In this document: positions 1 through 12,200 of the stretch, in pieces | How the letters are laid out: each line of letters opens with the position of its first letter | Position numbering within the stretch: the first letter of the stretch is position 1 | Assembly: GCA_021234155.1 (NCBI GenBank) | Contig: JAJEKV010000065.1 | Span: forward strand, 4,085,594 to 4,149,593 | Direction: 5' to 3' | DNA length: 64,000 nucleotides | Source of the DNA: Isoetes taiwanensis | Taxonomy: Eukaryota > Streptophyta > Lycopodiopsida > Isoetales > Isoetaceae | Made by a program: the position numbers and the translations under genes | The notes under the pieces: generated by a model | What the model saw: the letters and a program-made list of their open reading frames with translations, nothing else | Told to the model about the DNA's origin: nothing | Databases searched by the model: none

Positions 1-2732
1 AAAGTTGAATGCAATAGATTTATATGAAACTGATCAAACAGGCTAATCATCGACAACAAATTTGAAAGCAGCAAAAAAAACCTAGAAAAATGACAAAGAC
101 GAAACTATCTTTTTTGCTAAAAAATTGTTCTAGTAGCATAAGATACAACATATCTTGTAGATGCCACCGAGCTGCATGCATATTGGTTTTGCGTGGCATC
201 CTGCGGTGCGGTATTCCATTTCTATCAGATAAGGGAGGAAATCCATGATTAAAAATCATATGCACAAAAAATCCATAATATCTGAAAGTTGTTCCGGCAG
301 ATAAAACCCCTAAAATCTTAGGAAATGACTTAAAAAAAAATTCCAAAAATATTTTTAGCCAAATCTGAAAATCTCAAATTAACAAGGTTGATCTATTCTA
401 TCGCTTCTTTTCCATCTCTTGTATTCTCAATAAAAACAATTTCAATTTACCCTTTCCATGCTTTGCCTTTTCCTTTCCGCAGCCCTCAAGTTCCTGCTGT
501 TACTACATATTGTTGATTGCCTCGCATAGTGACCCTTTCAACTTGATATTTTTGAATGCACTGTTGAGCTTAAGGCCTTTTGATAGACCAATCCAAATCA
601 GCATGGACTGACAATTCAGCTGACATGAGTCTATGAGGATGCATAGGGCTTCTACATCGTTTCTAAATGCTTCGATATTGGACACTTCAGGCCATGAAAC
701 TTGAAGCTGAAATATCACCTAGCTCTTTTGATCATCATAAGACATGGGAGTACACAAAGAAAATCATATAATAAAGAATTAATGCCTAGGCGTTGTAATT
801 CAATCAGTATTTTAGCATCTCAAGTCACAATGAATGTCTTCATCCAAACCACAATGTACAAAACTCAAATAATCAGTTACAGATCACACAAAGCTCATCG
901 TTCCAATATTGTACGTCAACAAATCCCTAACATACTATATTCCAGCTAGTCATTGTCTTCGGAGCTTACAAGCTCCAAAGACAATGACTAGCCATTCTTT
1001 GCATATATGCCTAAGGATAATAAATTTAAATGAATTGTAGCTACTATAATTGACTGCAACGAACGGTAAGCAAGTTTGCACAAGCCAGCCATATGAGCAA
1101 TAGGCCTTGGAGATGCATGATAAGAACATAGCATCCATCAACATAGGCTGAAGAAACTGGCCATCAAAATTCTGAAACATCTTGGGTTTTGAAAAGTAAA
1201 AAAGAAGTAGGGAATATTCCATGGCATCAACACTGTCATGAACATATTCCTTAGTCTCTGAAGCCTAGATTCAATTCACAAAAACAATCTTTACAATTTC
1301 TTGCTTAACTTTCAATGCATAGTTTAACATCTGAATCAATTCCAACCCTACACTAGCAATTATTGGCTCCGAATCTAAGGCACGAACTGTATATGCTAAG
1401 GTCACGCCAATAAATTGAATGCCATGGCATAAATAAGATTTTGAGATCAGATGTTTGTGTCAAATTACCTACTATTATAGTAGGTAAATATTGTGTAGTA
1501 CCTATTATAGAAGGTAAATACCTATTATAGTAGCAAATAATAATACAACATGAAGAGCATGTTGGATAGGAGTAGCGCCGCTGTATAAAGGTCGCAAGCT
1601 GGTTGAATGGATAGATACTTGATAAGCTTATCAGTGCAATGTCATGTCAATTATGAATTCGATTCTGAACTGCTTTCTACTGCTCTAGAATGTAGTCCAT
1701 ATTTGTTTGGGATATATAAAGAATCAGATATGCACTCCCCCGATCATTCTTTAAAGCCAAATCTGCCATCCCGGCTCGGTCTTTGGCTTCACTACAGGCG
1801 ACTCAACAACCACATATCTCCTTCTTCGTCTTCACTAGAAATAGCCTCTCGGACTTGACGGCCCACATATGCCACAGTCAACAATGCCAAAACCTTCTCC
1901 CAACTAGGAGCTCCAATTGGATTTCCCAAGACCAATATTCTGCAACCTAATCCTTGCCATTTTTTTGCAACGCTACTTCTGTGCATCACAACAGACAGGG
2001 AAGAGCCAACCACAGGAGCAAAAGAAGTACCCGTAGCTTCAACGAGAAGGATTTTTGGGGTTGGCAAGCTTGGTGCCTAAAGAGCACATAGGACAGGAGT
2101 AACGCCTTTGTATAAAGGTAGCAAATCATCGCACTGATTAGACAGTTTCCAGAGCAGCTGCCCACCAACAAGGGCGACCGATAGTTCATATGCGATACTG
2201 GGGTTGGAGCGGTTATTGGCATATTCTGGGCATATACTGGCATATACCTAGAATATGACGCAAACCCACATGAACGAGGGTTTGGCCTCTTAGGAGCAAC
2301 CCAAAGCTAAATTGACTGAACTATTGAAATTATTAGGATATTGCCAAGACTATACACGAGTGTCTAAATTTAAAAAGCAGAAACGACAATGGGTTTCTTG
2401 TACAAGTAGGACACTCTAAAGGACTTGAGGATAAGCAATGACGAATTTCAACGTTATTTATGGCTATGTATAGTGAAACAAAGATTTTAAAATAAAAGGT
2501 CTATAGAACTACCATTGAGAAAAATACAAGTGGTGTATTACCTACGTATGCAATAACGTTGGGGAATGATTTTTAGCACATAAAGTTGGACGAAAGAACA
2601 AGCAAGCAAGTTGGACGGAAAAAAAAAAAAAAAAGAACAAGCAAGTCTGAGGCACACTATTCTAGGAGAAAAAGGCAACATTGTAGATAATATTCCCTTT
2701 ATACGGAACTGACGGTGGTAAAAGGAAAGGCT
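1..2732. other. Intergenic stretch without a convincing gene
   Basis: AT-rich DNA on both strands. Open frames here are all under 100 codons, start at arbitrary places and match no family I recognise. Small structures are present: two palindromes (separate entry) and a diverged direct repeat of about 35 bp, first near 1568-1602 and again near 2096-2130, sharing the core GTATAAAGGT. A homopolymer A run lies near 2620. The region just upstream of 2733 becomes the promoter of the methyltransferase gene. Confidence 0.6.
945..992. repeat. Near-perfect foldback, 23 bp arms
   Basis: Arms 945-967 and 970-992 are inverted copies with one mismatch, separated by only 2 bases (AC). Each arm starts or ends with CTAGTCATTGTC or its complement. 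A second palindrome lies at 1465-1487, with two 11-base arms (TTACCTACTAT and its complement) around a single T, followed by diverged copies of the same TACCTATTATAG unit up to about 1535. Either could be a foldback transposon footprint or simply replication slippage; no TSD was found. Confidence 0.75.
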
Positions 2733-2733
2733 C

Positions 2734-2834
2734 CACGTGGCGCGCTTTCAGTGGTGGAGAAGTTTGCGCAGGGCGTATGCTTGGTTGTTTCTGGGTTTGG
2801 ATTGCCCTAGAAGCCGGCAGCATGCCATATAAAT
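2734..2834 (+). promoter_or_regulatory. Promoter of the methyltransferase gene: G-box and TATA
   Basis: A perfect G-box CACGTG lies at 2734-2739 within CCACGTGG. A TATA element, TATAAAT, lies at 2828-2834. The TATA is 37 bases before the ATG at 2865, so the predicted transcription start leaves only a very short 5' leader. The G-box suggests bZIP or bHLH control, which is inference from the motif alone. Confidence 0.5.
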
Positions 2835-2864
2835 GAAGCGCCTTCGGCTTCGCTTGCTCTCAGC

Positions 2865-4534
2865 ATGGAAATTGTAGTCGATATAGACGCTGCTCAATCC
2901 CGTTTGGAACAACTTCGTCGCACCGCCAGTAATGTACTACTTTATCCCCCTTGTTTTTTGCTTCTAGATCTATTTTCCTTTGCCTGGCATATTTGATTCT
3001 TGCAAAACTGTAAAACGAGAGAATGGGAAACTTCATTTTAGCTTAATTTTTCACTGGCTGAAGGATTTCGGCTAGTTTGTTTGAGATCTTATAGCGGAAG
3101 TTAAAATATACTTTCTGTAACTCTGGGTTTAGAAAAATGTAATTTATTTTGTTCCCATTACTTATCCTCACAGCCCTAAAGGTTTTTGGTTGTCTATGAA
3201 ACATTTATAGTAGCAAGACCAGTTGACATTAGTGATATTCAAACTTTTTGCCCCATGACTATGACATGGCAATATGTAGAAGGAGTCTGTTTTCAAGAGT
3301 ATAATAGCTTGAATTTGGAATTCAAACTGGGTCTCAGAAATCAATCTACTAGTGATTGCTGAAGCACAACAAGTGGCAGCTTTACATATGCGTCTTAGAT
3401 GTGATGATTACGGTCTGTCGATTTGAAGTTTAAAATTTTCTTTTGTGCTTCTTTTGTGTTTTTTCAAAGTGAGACTACAGGCATGAAAAGTCCATCGCAT
3501 GATAACTTTATGTTTTAATAAGAGCATGGGAGCTACTTCTGAATGCTTGGGTAAAGATCAATGGATTGGTGATACAACCCTCTGAAGTTGGGTTAAACGA
3601 CAACCATCTCCCAATCTGCTTATTTAATTTAGGCCTACCTTGTCCATTGTTACAAGTTATTTTTGCTCTTACTAGTAATATTGGGCTAATTGATCCAGCC
3701 TAAGGGTATATAGATTTTGAGATTTGGGTATTGACTGTCTTATTGAAAGGAGAGTGTTTTGACATAAAAAAAATCACTCTTACTGACATTGTTGTGCAGG
3801 TTTCCTCACCACGTAAAAGAAGTGCCGATATTCGCTCTGTCTCACGTCATCCTGAGGTCTATGAACCATGTGAGGATTCATTTGCTTTAGTAGATGCCCT
3901 TTTAGCTGACAGGGCTCACTTGAGGGAATTGAAGCCAACTATTTGTGTAGAAGTGGGGTGCGGGAGTGGGTATGTTATTACATCTCTTGCCCTCATGTTA
4001 GGGGATGAGGCAGATGTCCAATTCATTGCAACTGATAAAAGTAAAGCAGCTACAGAGGCTACTCTGGAGACTCTAAAAAATCATGGTGTGAGAGCAGATG
4101 TGGTGTTAACTGACCTGCTCAACGGGCTTGACAGACGCATAGCAGGTTCTGTTGATGTGCTTGTTTTTAATCCTCCCTATGTGCCTACACCAGAGGAAGA
4201 AGTAGGTGCCAATGGGATTACTGGAACATGGGCTGGAGGGAAAAAGGGGAGGGTAATAATCGATCGAGTGTTGCAGGTAGTTGATAATGTGCTGTCTGCC
4301 AAGGGATGGTTTTATCTTGTAACAGTCACGGAGAACGATCCTCAACAAATTTGCCGCATTATGAAAAAGAAAGGATTTGGATCACGAATTGTAATTCAAC
4401 GCCATACAGAAGAGGAAAACCTTCATGTTTTGAAGTTCTGGAGAGAAGAAAATATAGATGATTCTTCTGAGTTTGGATCACCAACTGCGTTAAGTATGCA
4501 TCAAAAGATGTCCCGTTTTGCTTTCTGGCGTTAG
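2865..4534 (+). CDS. HEMK2/N6AMT1-type SAM-dependent methyltransferase, two exons
   Basis: This is the eukaryotic HemK-like class I methyltransferase family, known to methylate the glutamine of the GGQ motif of release factor eRF1 (together with TRM112). Proposed model: exon 1 2865-2933 (23 codons), intron 2934-3799 (GT..CAG), exon 2 3800-4534 (244 codons), total 267 aa, frame kept in phase 0. Visible landmarks are HPEVYEPCEDSF at residues 40-51, the SAM-binding loop EVGCGSG at 74-80 and the catalytic NPPY at 147-150 (4169-4180). The length suits the family. The open frame extends upstream of 3800 only to a TTG at 3731, in the intron, so an upstream exon is needed. The donor AAT|GTACTA is weak; the alternative GCCA|GTAATG would break the frame. 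Family call is very sure, first exon moderately sure. Confidence 0.85.
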
Positions 4535-5034
4535 TCATCTTGTGCCTGTTTTGTTAGAGCTCTTTAACTTGATTTTGCTGACTTGCAATGCATATGATTT
4601 TTGTAAATGTGTAACATATGTACATATGTATGAAATTGATCAACCTATGTGCAGAAAGATAATTGTAATAGTCTCAATTATTAATAGCTAAACCATGACC
4701 TGTTTATTAAAATTGTCTGGTATGATATGAAATAAGTACCAACTTTAAACATTTTTGCAGGTATTGCAGCCGTTTGTTTTTTTCACAATCTATTACATTC
4801 AGTTAGTTTTTCTCCTTTCTCACCTTGCATGCATGGCAGCATCATGACCGTTGGTTATTCTACGGGAGGGAATCACCAACTGTTGGGATTGCACCATATC
4901 AGCCTGGCAAAGATAACTCTATTTTCACCTTGCTTTTGCTAAATACCACTGCTGTACCATCAAATGCATTTGTCCTTGCCTTGCTCCCTGGAATTGTCTT
5001 AATTTTTGTACCCCTCCGTGTCATCTTTTTTTTG
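4535..5034. other. 3' flank of the methyltransferase gene
   Basis: AT-rich 3' region, no domain or credible gene. It presumably holds the 3' UTR and polyadenylation region, but no single clear signal can be fixed by eye. Confidence 0.4.
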
Positions 5035-5163
5035 GGTAAAGGATTTAAATTGAATTGAATTGTTTTTAATGTCCACACAACTTTTCATCACCTATCAATT
5101 TAATTCACTTCTTTGGTAAAGGCATTGAATTGAATTAAATAAAATATTTTTAATGTCCACACA
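5035..5163 (-). mobile_element. Two retroposon 3' tails in tandem, minus strand
   Basis: Read on the minus strand, both 5162-5113 and 5083-5040 run TGTGGACATTAAAAA followed by a pentamer-like AATTC repeat. This is the same box plus microsatellite end seen on LINEs at 13.9, 48.7 and 55.4 kb. No body remains, so these are extreme 5' truncations or tail-only copies. Confidence 0.5.
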
Positions 5164-5164
5164 G

Positions 5165-6010
5165 AATGGATGAAGAGGAATAGGGACATTAAAGTATTGA
5201 GATTCTATAAGCAACAAAACCCATATAGATATGTTTTTTACAGGGTTTATGGGATTTGTTTTAAGATTGAATATGAACCATTGATCTCCAGCATATCCAG
5301 AGCATCATGTCATGCTAAATCAATGGCTGACATCTTTTTGGCAGGAAAATCGTCTGCCACTTCCTAAGGTCCTTCCAAACCCATCACCCCTGCCACAATA
5401 TGGACCGAAGGTATGGGCTTCAACCATGGAACAGCAGGCCCTGCTGGCATCCCCTGCTCTACCTGCTCTACCCTGCCGGAAGCAATCCCCTGCTCCAGAT
5501 GCATGCAAACCCAGAAATGTAGGTCCTGAACCCCGCCCACCTGCGCCAGAACAGAAACAGAGATCGGAATATTTCTCAAGGATTGACACCCCCCACGAGC
5601 AGCTCCAAACTTATTCTGGTACACGGCAGCTCCAAACTTCCACTTCCTAAATCTCGAGTTTAACTCTCGGCCTTCGAGTTTAACTTCCACTTATTCGAGT
5701 TTATTCGAGATTGGTCTTATTCGAGTTTAACTCTCGGCCTTCGAACCACAGAGGAAAGCACGGTTTTGTACAAAGCCTCCTGTCGGCACAATCTAACCCT
5801 TGCCATAACTTTGCAGGAAATATAGCTCTATTGGATCCACGAACACAGCCAAACTCTCCAACAATAGAACTGCCAGGATCAATCCTTTGCGACTGTTTGC
5901 CAACAATCAGCAACGACCAGGAATATGAAGAGCCCTGTTTGCCACTTGGCAACAACCAGGATCGAATAGTTTTTGATGCATCTAGAAATGGTTTTGGAAG
6001 TCTATAAATG
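5165..6010 (+). other. Unassigned, possibly degenerate coding region
   Basis: Two open frames on the plus strand, 5312-5650 (proline-rich, 112 codons) and 5711-6007 (98 codons), show mildly protein-like composition, and an acceptor-like TTTTTTTACAG lies just upstream near 5233-5243. I do not recognise any domain. Between them a CGAGTTTAACTCTCGGCCTT unit is repeated (near 5655 and 5726) with a partial copy between. It could be a decayed gene or a repeat. Confidence 0.2.
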
Positions 6011-6733
6011 GTTTTGAAGGTCGAGACAGAAAACCAAACTACATGTCAAATTGGTCTTCTTGGCTACCAGTAACATCTAGCAGAGATAGCCTCTGTCGAC
6101 TACATTTTTTTGTTGACAGAAATGGTGGATGCATTCTTCAAACAAAGGCTAGTTTTCGTTTTACAGCCCCCCTCTGATGTGGCATGCATCTCAGCCCTTG
6201 ATGTTCAAATTGTATGGTCTGGATTTGTGCCACATTAGAAGGCGGGGCTGTAAAACAAAACTGTCCCCAAACAAAATATATCGAATTTGGAAGTCCATTT
6301 TGTCTTTTCAAACTACGACAATCGGTTAGGAACAGATTTGCTTTGTGTTTTGCCACTGTATTGGCATGCTATTTTACAACATGGCAGGAGGTTTCAAAGG
6401 CCATTATTGGGAACTTTGTTTCATACAACAAGCTACTTGGAAAACATATGCTTGGTGAATGCCACATATCCTTCTTTATCAGAATTTGGCTGTTTACATG
6501 TAAAAAAGCATTTGCAAAAATAAAATGAAGCATCAGACTTTTAAGGAATGCATTAAAAGCATTTTTTGTGCATCATCAATTTTATTTAAGCTTTATTTTG
6601 GAGAAATGTCAAACTTTCTATGAAGAACAAGCAGACAAAATGTTATGCTGTGGCACAACCTTCACTTAAGAGAATCCAAAAGTGTAGTGGTTTTGTGGCC
6701 CCACTAGGAGATGGGGATGATGCGATAAGTTGA

Positions 6734-7295
6734 AATCCCATCGATCCAAGCCTTCGGACCGAGATTCTAGAGTGGGTGAGCATGCATGTCTCGCATGCAT
6801 GCATTGCATGCTTTCTCTGATTGGGAGATCGCTATATTAGGCGAGGTTCTTCATCAACGTCTCACCGGTGCTTCATCTTCTCTCTCAGCAGTACCTTATT
6901 CTCTATTTTTTGAAACTATGCAGGGGAGGGGCTTCTCCTTGCTTGGATTGACTAATTTGGCGTTTCTTTCATGCTGTGACATGTTCGTTCTCGGCCTTGC
7001 CTCTTCTTTGGTCATAATCCTTTGACTTTTGCCCTCAATCCCGTTTTCATAAGGAAGTTCTCTTTTATTCAGGAGGTTTTTGTCATTTTCATGCGAGCCC
7101 CATTCTAGAATCTCATGGATCCGAGCCCTCGGATCGAGATTCTAAAGTGGGTGAGCATGCATGTCTCGCATGCATGCATTGCATGCTTTCTCTGGTTGAG
7201 AGATCGCTATATTAGGCGAGGTTCGTTATCAACATCTCATTGGCCCTTCCTCTTCTCTCTCAGTAGTATCGTATTCTCTATTCTTTGAAACCCCT
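6734..7295 (+). repeat. Dispersed repeat present twice, about 180 bp each
   Basis: Copy A is about 6734-6918 and copy B about 7110-7291. Both run from a GATCC..GCC..CGGA start through a CATGCATGTCTCGCATGCAT block to a TTCTCTAT..TTGAAAC end, with scattered substitutions. Related ends occur near 62,790-62,865 and 63,040-63,230. The CATGCATG blocks are RY elements, known as B3-factor binding sites, but may be incidental. No coding potential. Confidence 0.7.
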
Positions 7296-7820
7296 CCCCC
7301 CCCCAAAATTGTTTAATGTACTTGTCACTTGGCACTCGTGACCAGCCCCTCTATTTGAAGAGCTTTTTCTTTTGTTGTTGTGTGGCACGCGTGATCAGCC
7401 CCTCTACTTTGGGAGGTTTGTTTTTTTACATTTGTTCTAGTGTTGATGATGTGCAGGTACGGGTTGGCAAGCGGCAGCAACTTCGACTTCTCCATTCGTG
7501 GGTTTTTTGGGAGCGAATTTTCAGCCTTACATTTGTCCAAGCATCTTGTCGAAGGTTTATCACTAGGGTTTTCCTCGAAAGCCCGAAAGGGCGGAGTTTT
7601 TTAATCCTGGTTATAAGCTTTCAGCAGGTACACAAATCAAACATCTATTAGCATTGTATTTTCTGGGGTCCAAGTTGTATAATTCGACATTCCCTTTTTT
7701 TTTTCTTCGTGGGTAGTTCGCATGTGTGCGGCTACCCACTATCTACCATTGTAGAAAATCTGCTGAGATGAATGAGAAGCCTATCTATTTGTCGTTTTCA
7801 TGCGAGCCCCATTCTAGAAT
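7079..7820 (+). mobile_element. Candidate retroposon flanked by 33 bp direct repeats
   Basis: The 33-mers at 7079-7111 and 7788-7820 differ at one base and bracket a 676 bp insert. The insert starts with dispersed-repeat copy B, contains a LINE-type 3' hairpin (7557-7616) and ends in CTATCTAT, a microsatellite-like tail as on other elements here. A SINE or LINE derivative with a long target-site duplication is the simplest reading; a plain segmental duplication is possible. It lacks a clear GTGGAC-type box near its end. Confidence 0.45.
7557..7616 (+). other. LINE-type 3' hairpin, copy 1
   Basis: Outer stem TTATCACTAGG / CCTGGTTATAA, inner stem GCCC-GAAA-GGGC with a GNRA tetraloop, and the strand TTTTTTAATCC. 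Same architecture as copies at 13.8, 30.8, 48.5 and 55.3 kb. Confidence 0.7.
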
Positions 7821-8050
7821 TAAGTAAATGAAAAAGGTTGTAACAAAAGTATTGAAAAAGTGTTGAAAAACAGTAACTGATGGTCAAAAGTATAGTATTG
7901 TTTGAAAAGGATAAGAGTTGTTAATTTTCATAAGTTTGGAAGTTTGATATGAAGGGATACGTGGTTGGGAAGGCTTGCACCATTTGACCTCTAGAGTGTC
8001 CACTAGTCCATCTTTTCTATTTGCTTGGAGATGGGTTCTTGTGCCATACA

Positions 8051-8618
8051 AACTCAACTTATCCTTATTGCATTGTATGAGTACAAATACAAATATCTCA
8101 ATGTTCAATCGTTTATAGAGATAAGTTCAATTATGATTTCCAATACAACTGATGACGAGTTATCAGACCCTATTCCATTGACGTCTCCAAGTTACACCGA
8201 CAACCCAGGCAATATTCCGATCTTCATTTCACAATCTGGGCTCCCACCTGATCAATGCTCCACTGTTATATCTTTATAATCTCGGCACTGACTGTCATGA
8301 TGCTATTTCTGTTTTTGTTCTGATGGCAACATGTTATTTGTCCACCATTTATTTCTAAATGTATAAATATACTTGTTTTCATTCTAAAGGTTCAACCATA
8401 TACATGATATTTATTGCAACCATAATGTTCAACCGTATGAACATTACTCACTATAACCTTAAGTCTCACACTAACTTGCACTGTGAACTAATCTGTCAGC
8501 TGTATGAGTACTTTGCTTCTCCTTAAGCAGATGATTCTGATACTTCAAACTCTAGACATTTATTTCAGCATCTTCAGTCTTCAGAATATAACATGATCAA
8601 ATACTTCAACCTCTCACA
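8051..8618 (-). repeat. Copia 3' LTR (end truncated)
   Basis: Aligns along its length with 16,811-17,380. On the minus strand it starts TGTGAG right after the polypurine tract. Its distal end stops near 8051, about 30 bp short of the other LTR, so the outermost part is lost. Confidence 0.85.
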
Positions 8619-8628
8619 TTCCCCCTTC
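8619..8628 (-). promoter_or_regulatory. Copia polypurine tract
   Basis: Minus strand reads GAAGGGGGAA immediately before the LTR TG, the plus-strand priming site for reverse transcription. Confidence 0.7.
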
Positions 8629-9276
8629 ATGTTATATTTGTTCTGCAAAGCAGTTTATCCATGTTCTCAGTTTAACGAATCTGGACTCAGCTAATGCTTT
8701 AGTCAGCATATCTGCTAGTTGCAAATCAGTGTTAACATATTCAAGATTTATCAAATTCTTATTAACAACTTCCCTGATAAAATGCATCTTAAGTTCAACG
8801 TGCTTGGTTCTTTCATGCATCACTGGATTTTTTGTCAATGCTGTATAACTTTTGCTATCAGAAAATAGAATTGTTGGCCTTACTTGCTGCACACCCATCT
8901 CATTAAACAATCTTCTACACGAAGCAATTTCCTTGGCTGCAAGTCTGGTTGCAACAAACTCTGCTTCAACAGATGACGTGACAATTGAGCTCTGTTTTTT
9001 ACATTTCCATGATATTGGAGTACCACCTACAAATAAGATAAAACCAGATGTGGACTTCCTTTCATCTAGATTATCACCCCAATCTGCATCACAGTAAGAA
9101 TTCTGCTCTAAAGAATCAGAATTAAATTTGATACCATATTCCATTATCTCAAAATTCTCGCAACCGCTATCCAATGTTCTCTTCCAGGATTATGGCTGTA
9201 TCTACTGAGTAGATTTACTACATATGTAATGTCAGGTCTTGTGCAATTGCTCAAATAGAGTAGACATCCTAAAAAC
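8629..9276 (-). pseudogene. Copia RNase H and end of reverse transcriptase
   Basis: The minus frame 9174-8632 reads as Copia RNase H: the CDADWG motif, the STSG motif, SSVEAEF, and the late DMLTKAL motif. Upstream (9180-9276), after a frame break, come the residues of the TRPDI motif that joins reverse transcriptase to RNase H. The LINE insertion begins at 9277, cutting this from its upstream half at 13,966. Confidence 0.85.
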
Positions 9277-12200
9277 AACGAATCACAGAATTGGAGGATC
9301 GTGTACGATAGGCAGATGATAGCATCCGCTTGCTACAATTTGAAAGACAGCAATACCGGCAGGAGCTTGCAGATATGAGGGGGTGTAGACAGGTGGTTGG
9401 CAGCTATGGAAGCCGGGATGCGGGACGAGAACCGGGTAGAGCAGGAGACACTCGTAACCCCGCCCCGCATCCGTGCCAAGGTTGAGGAGGCTAAGGCCAC
9501 GGCACGCGAGGAGCACATGCCGCCTCCCCTCTGTCGAGGTTGAGGAGGCCATGCTTGTGAGACAAGGAGTCCAAAGTGTTGCTTTGGAAGCTAGCCAGCG
9601 TAGCCGAAGCTCTTGAGAGTAAGGATTTAGCATGAGATCGGGGAGCTCACAGGGAGCCGGCGTCGTTGCCCGACAAGGCAAGGGCCTCCATGCCGAGGCA
9701 TATGAGCAACTCTGCCATTGCACGCGGGGAGATGGCAAGACATGAAAGTCTTGCAAGAGCTAAGCTCCGGACTCCGGGAGAACGAAACCACAAAGAAAGA
9801 ACACACCAACCCCCGAACCCACCAACCTACGTGGCGGTCAGCACGGAAACACCCGCCGGACACATCAGATCACGCCGGGCCGCCACCACCCGGCGCCGCC
9901 CCGCAGCCTATGCCTCACCCACCTCAACCAACACTGGTGTGGCCCTCGCCCGAACTCGAGGAACAGAGACGCAGGAGCCGCAATGTGGTAGTGCGAGGCC
10001 CGACGGAGGAGGGAGAACATCTCACTTCCCGGAGCTCAAACATAGATCTTCCTGGGATGATGTTCCCAAAGACTGTGACCATTGTAAAGGCGAAGTCGCC
10101 ATGGAATTCAGGCCTGATCGCCCCCCGGGTGGTCATCTTCACGCTTGAGAGCATGTCGAAGGCGGGTGGCCATCCCGCCGTCGGGCCGAAAAGTTGAAGG
10201 GGATGGCTCGCAGACGTTGGCGGGACTTGACCCCCAAAGACAAAGAAGAGACCAAGGCGAGCTGGCCAAAGTCGTGGACCGCCGCAGACATGGAGGGGCG
10301 AGGGGGCTGGTCCGGGAAGGATGCGGGAATTGAGGCAGCCAAAAGGGGATGTGGGCACTCCGCCCCTAGAGTCCCCTCCGAGGGGCCCCAGCCGCAATGC
10401 ATCCACATCTTCCTCCCCCAGGACCACCACTACCATCGACCCGGCGGCGATGCCCGCCACTAAATAGGGATCGCGGCCTCGGCGTGGTATCCCGGAATTG
10501 CCGCGGGCTTCCCATGGCGAAGGGGGCGATCTCAATTCCGCCGCCATGGACATGGACCTTATCTTCCTTATGGAAACATGGGAACATCCGGTCACAAAGG
10601 CTACCCGATTTGCGGGATACCGGCGCTACTCGGTCTTCAATGAGTACGCGGGAAACGAGGACACGGAGGAATTGCGTGTTATTACTGCACGGCCTTGGCC
10701 CAATCGGGTCTCTGCGTGCAAGGCGCAGGGCATAACAGATACACTGCGGGTGCGAAAGTGAAACGGCGATGGCAGACCCTCTCTTTGTGGCGCTTGCTAC
10801 TTCCCACATGCCGAGAGCAACTTTTACCACACGCGCTTGGATGTGGACAGGCGGGGAGCCCTATGTCGATCTATATGATGACATACAACGATGCACAATT
10901 GGGCAAGGTCATGTTGCTTGGAGATTTCAACGCGCCATTGTGGGCGAAAGCGGATCCCAAAATTCGCACCTCTAGCCGAGGATGTGTTGCAAATGGACCC
11001 CAGAGATGGTTTGGGCAAGGGCGTCGGATGACAAGGTGACACCGGTATGGCGGCAAATTCTTTTGCCGGGCAAGATCTTTGACCTGGTCATTTGCAATGG
11101 GCTAGCACGGTGGTCGCCCTCCGGCCGCTTCACTTGTGGCACGGGAGAACCAGGGGCGGCACCGGTGTGGTGGATTACGTGCTAGCTGAGACGAGCAATG
11201 CCTACACTTGATCACTTTCAAAGATTAATGGCCGGGGACGGTGGCGGGGGAGGAAGTAGACTCCGACCATCAATCTGCTCTTCTTCTGGAATAGATTGGC
11301 GGGGCCAACCGAAAGCACCCATTGCCCCAACACCCCATGTACCCACGCCAAGGCCCGGACTATGATCATGCGGGCGGTCTATGCGAGGATGCTTGAGCAT
11401 GAGCTGCCGGGAGTGCCGCAGCCTCCCCACACTTCAATAGCGGGCGCCCGGTGAACCAGCTCCGCCGAGGATGGGGGGATGCTTTGGGAGAGGCGGCTCG
11501 GCGATCCGCGAGGGGGCTGCAACCACCTTCCCCAATCACTGGTTCGATGGCGAATGCCGGGGAGCTGAAAGCGATGGCTCCAGGTCAAGTCTTTGGACCC
11601 CACCATTCGCCCGCAGGCCGTCCGTCAATGCTCCTTCCTCAAGACCAAGAAAGCGGTACCTTGGAACTCAAAGAATGAGATGTTTGGTCTAGTAGACCGC
11701 CACCCTAGGGCCTTCGGAGAAAGGTCTTGAGTAAACTGCATAACCCACGGAAATATTACCGGAACAATGGGTGAGATACTTCTGCGGCGGTTGTATGACC
11801 CAATGGGAAGCCGAGGCAGTGATACCTCCATGATGGGCTGGCCCCGGTCATTACCGAAGGGATGTCATAATGGGTGCAACGCCGCTAGCAGGGAAGGCGG
11901 CCAGATTTGGATGGTATGCGTGCGAGCTTCTCAAGTGGGTCGGGCCCCAATGGTGCGGTTCTCCACAACACTCTTCAACGAGGGCATTGCAAGAAGGCTT
12001 CCCCGCGACTTTGGACTACGGTAGAGTTGTGCCCATATACAAAGCAGGGGACCCCACAGCCCGACCAACTATCGTACCATTATGGTCGATTACATCTTTG
12101 CCAAGTTGCTTAGGGATTCTTGAGCAAATGACCGACACTTTGGGGCGGAGGATGGAGAAGTCGCGGGCTCTCCACGCAGGCAGGCTTCCGCCCCGGCATT

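Noticed and set aside
3731-3799. Alternative start of the methyltransferase at 3731
   Set aside because: The codon is TTG, and the segment ends exactly at a GTTGTGCAG acceptor, so it is intron.
5312-5650. Proline-rich protein gene
   Set aside because: No start context, promoter or conserved motif; kept only as an unassigned region.
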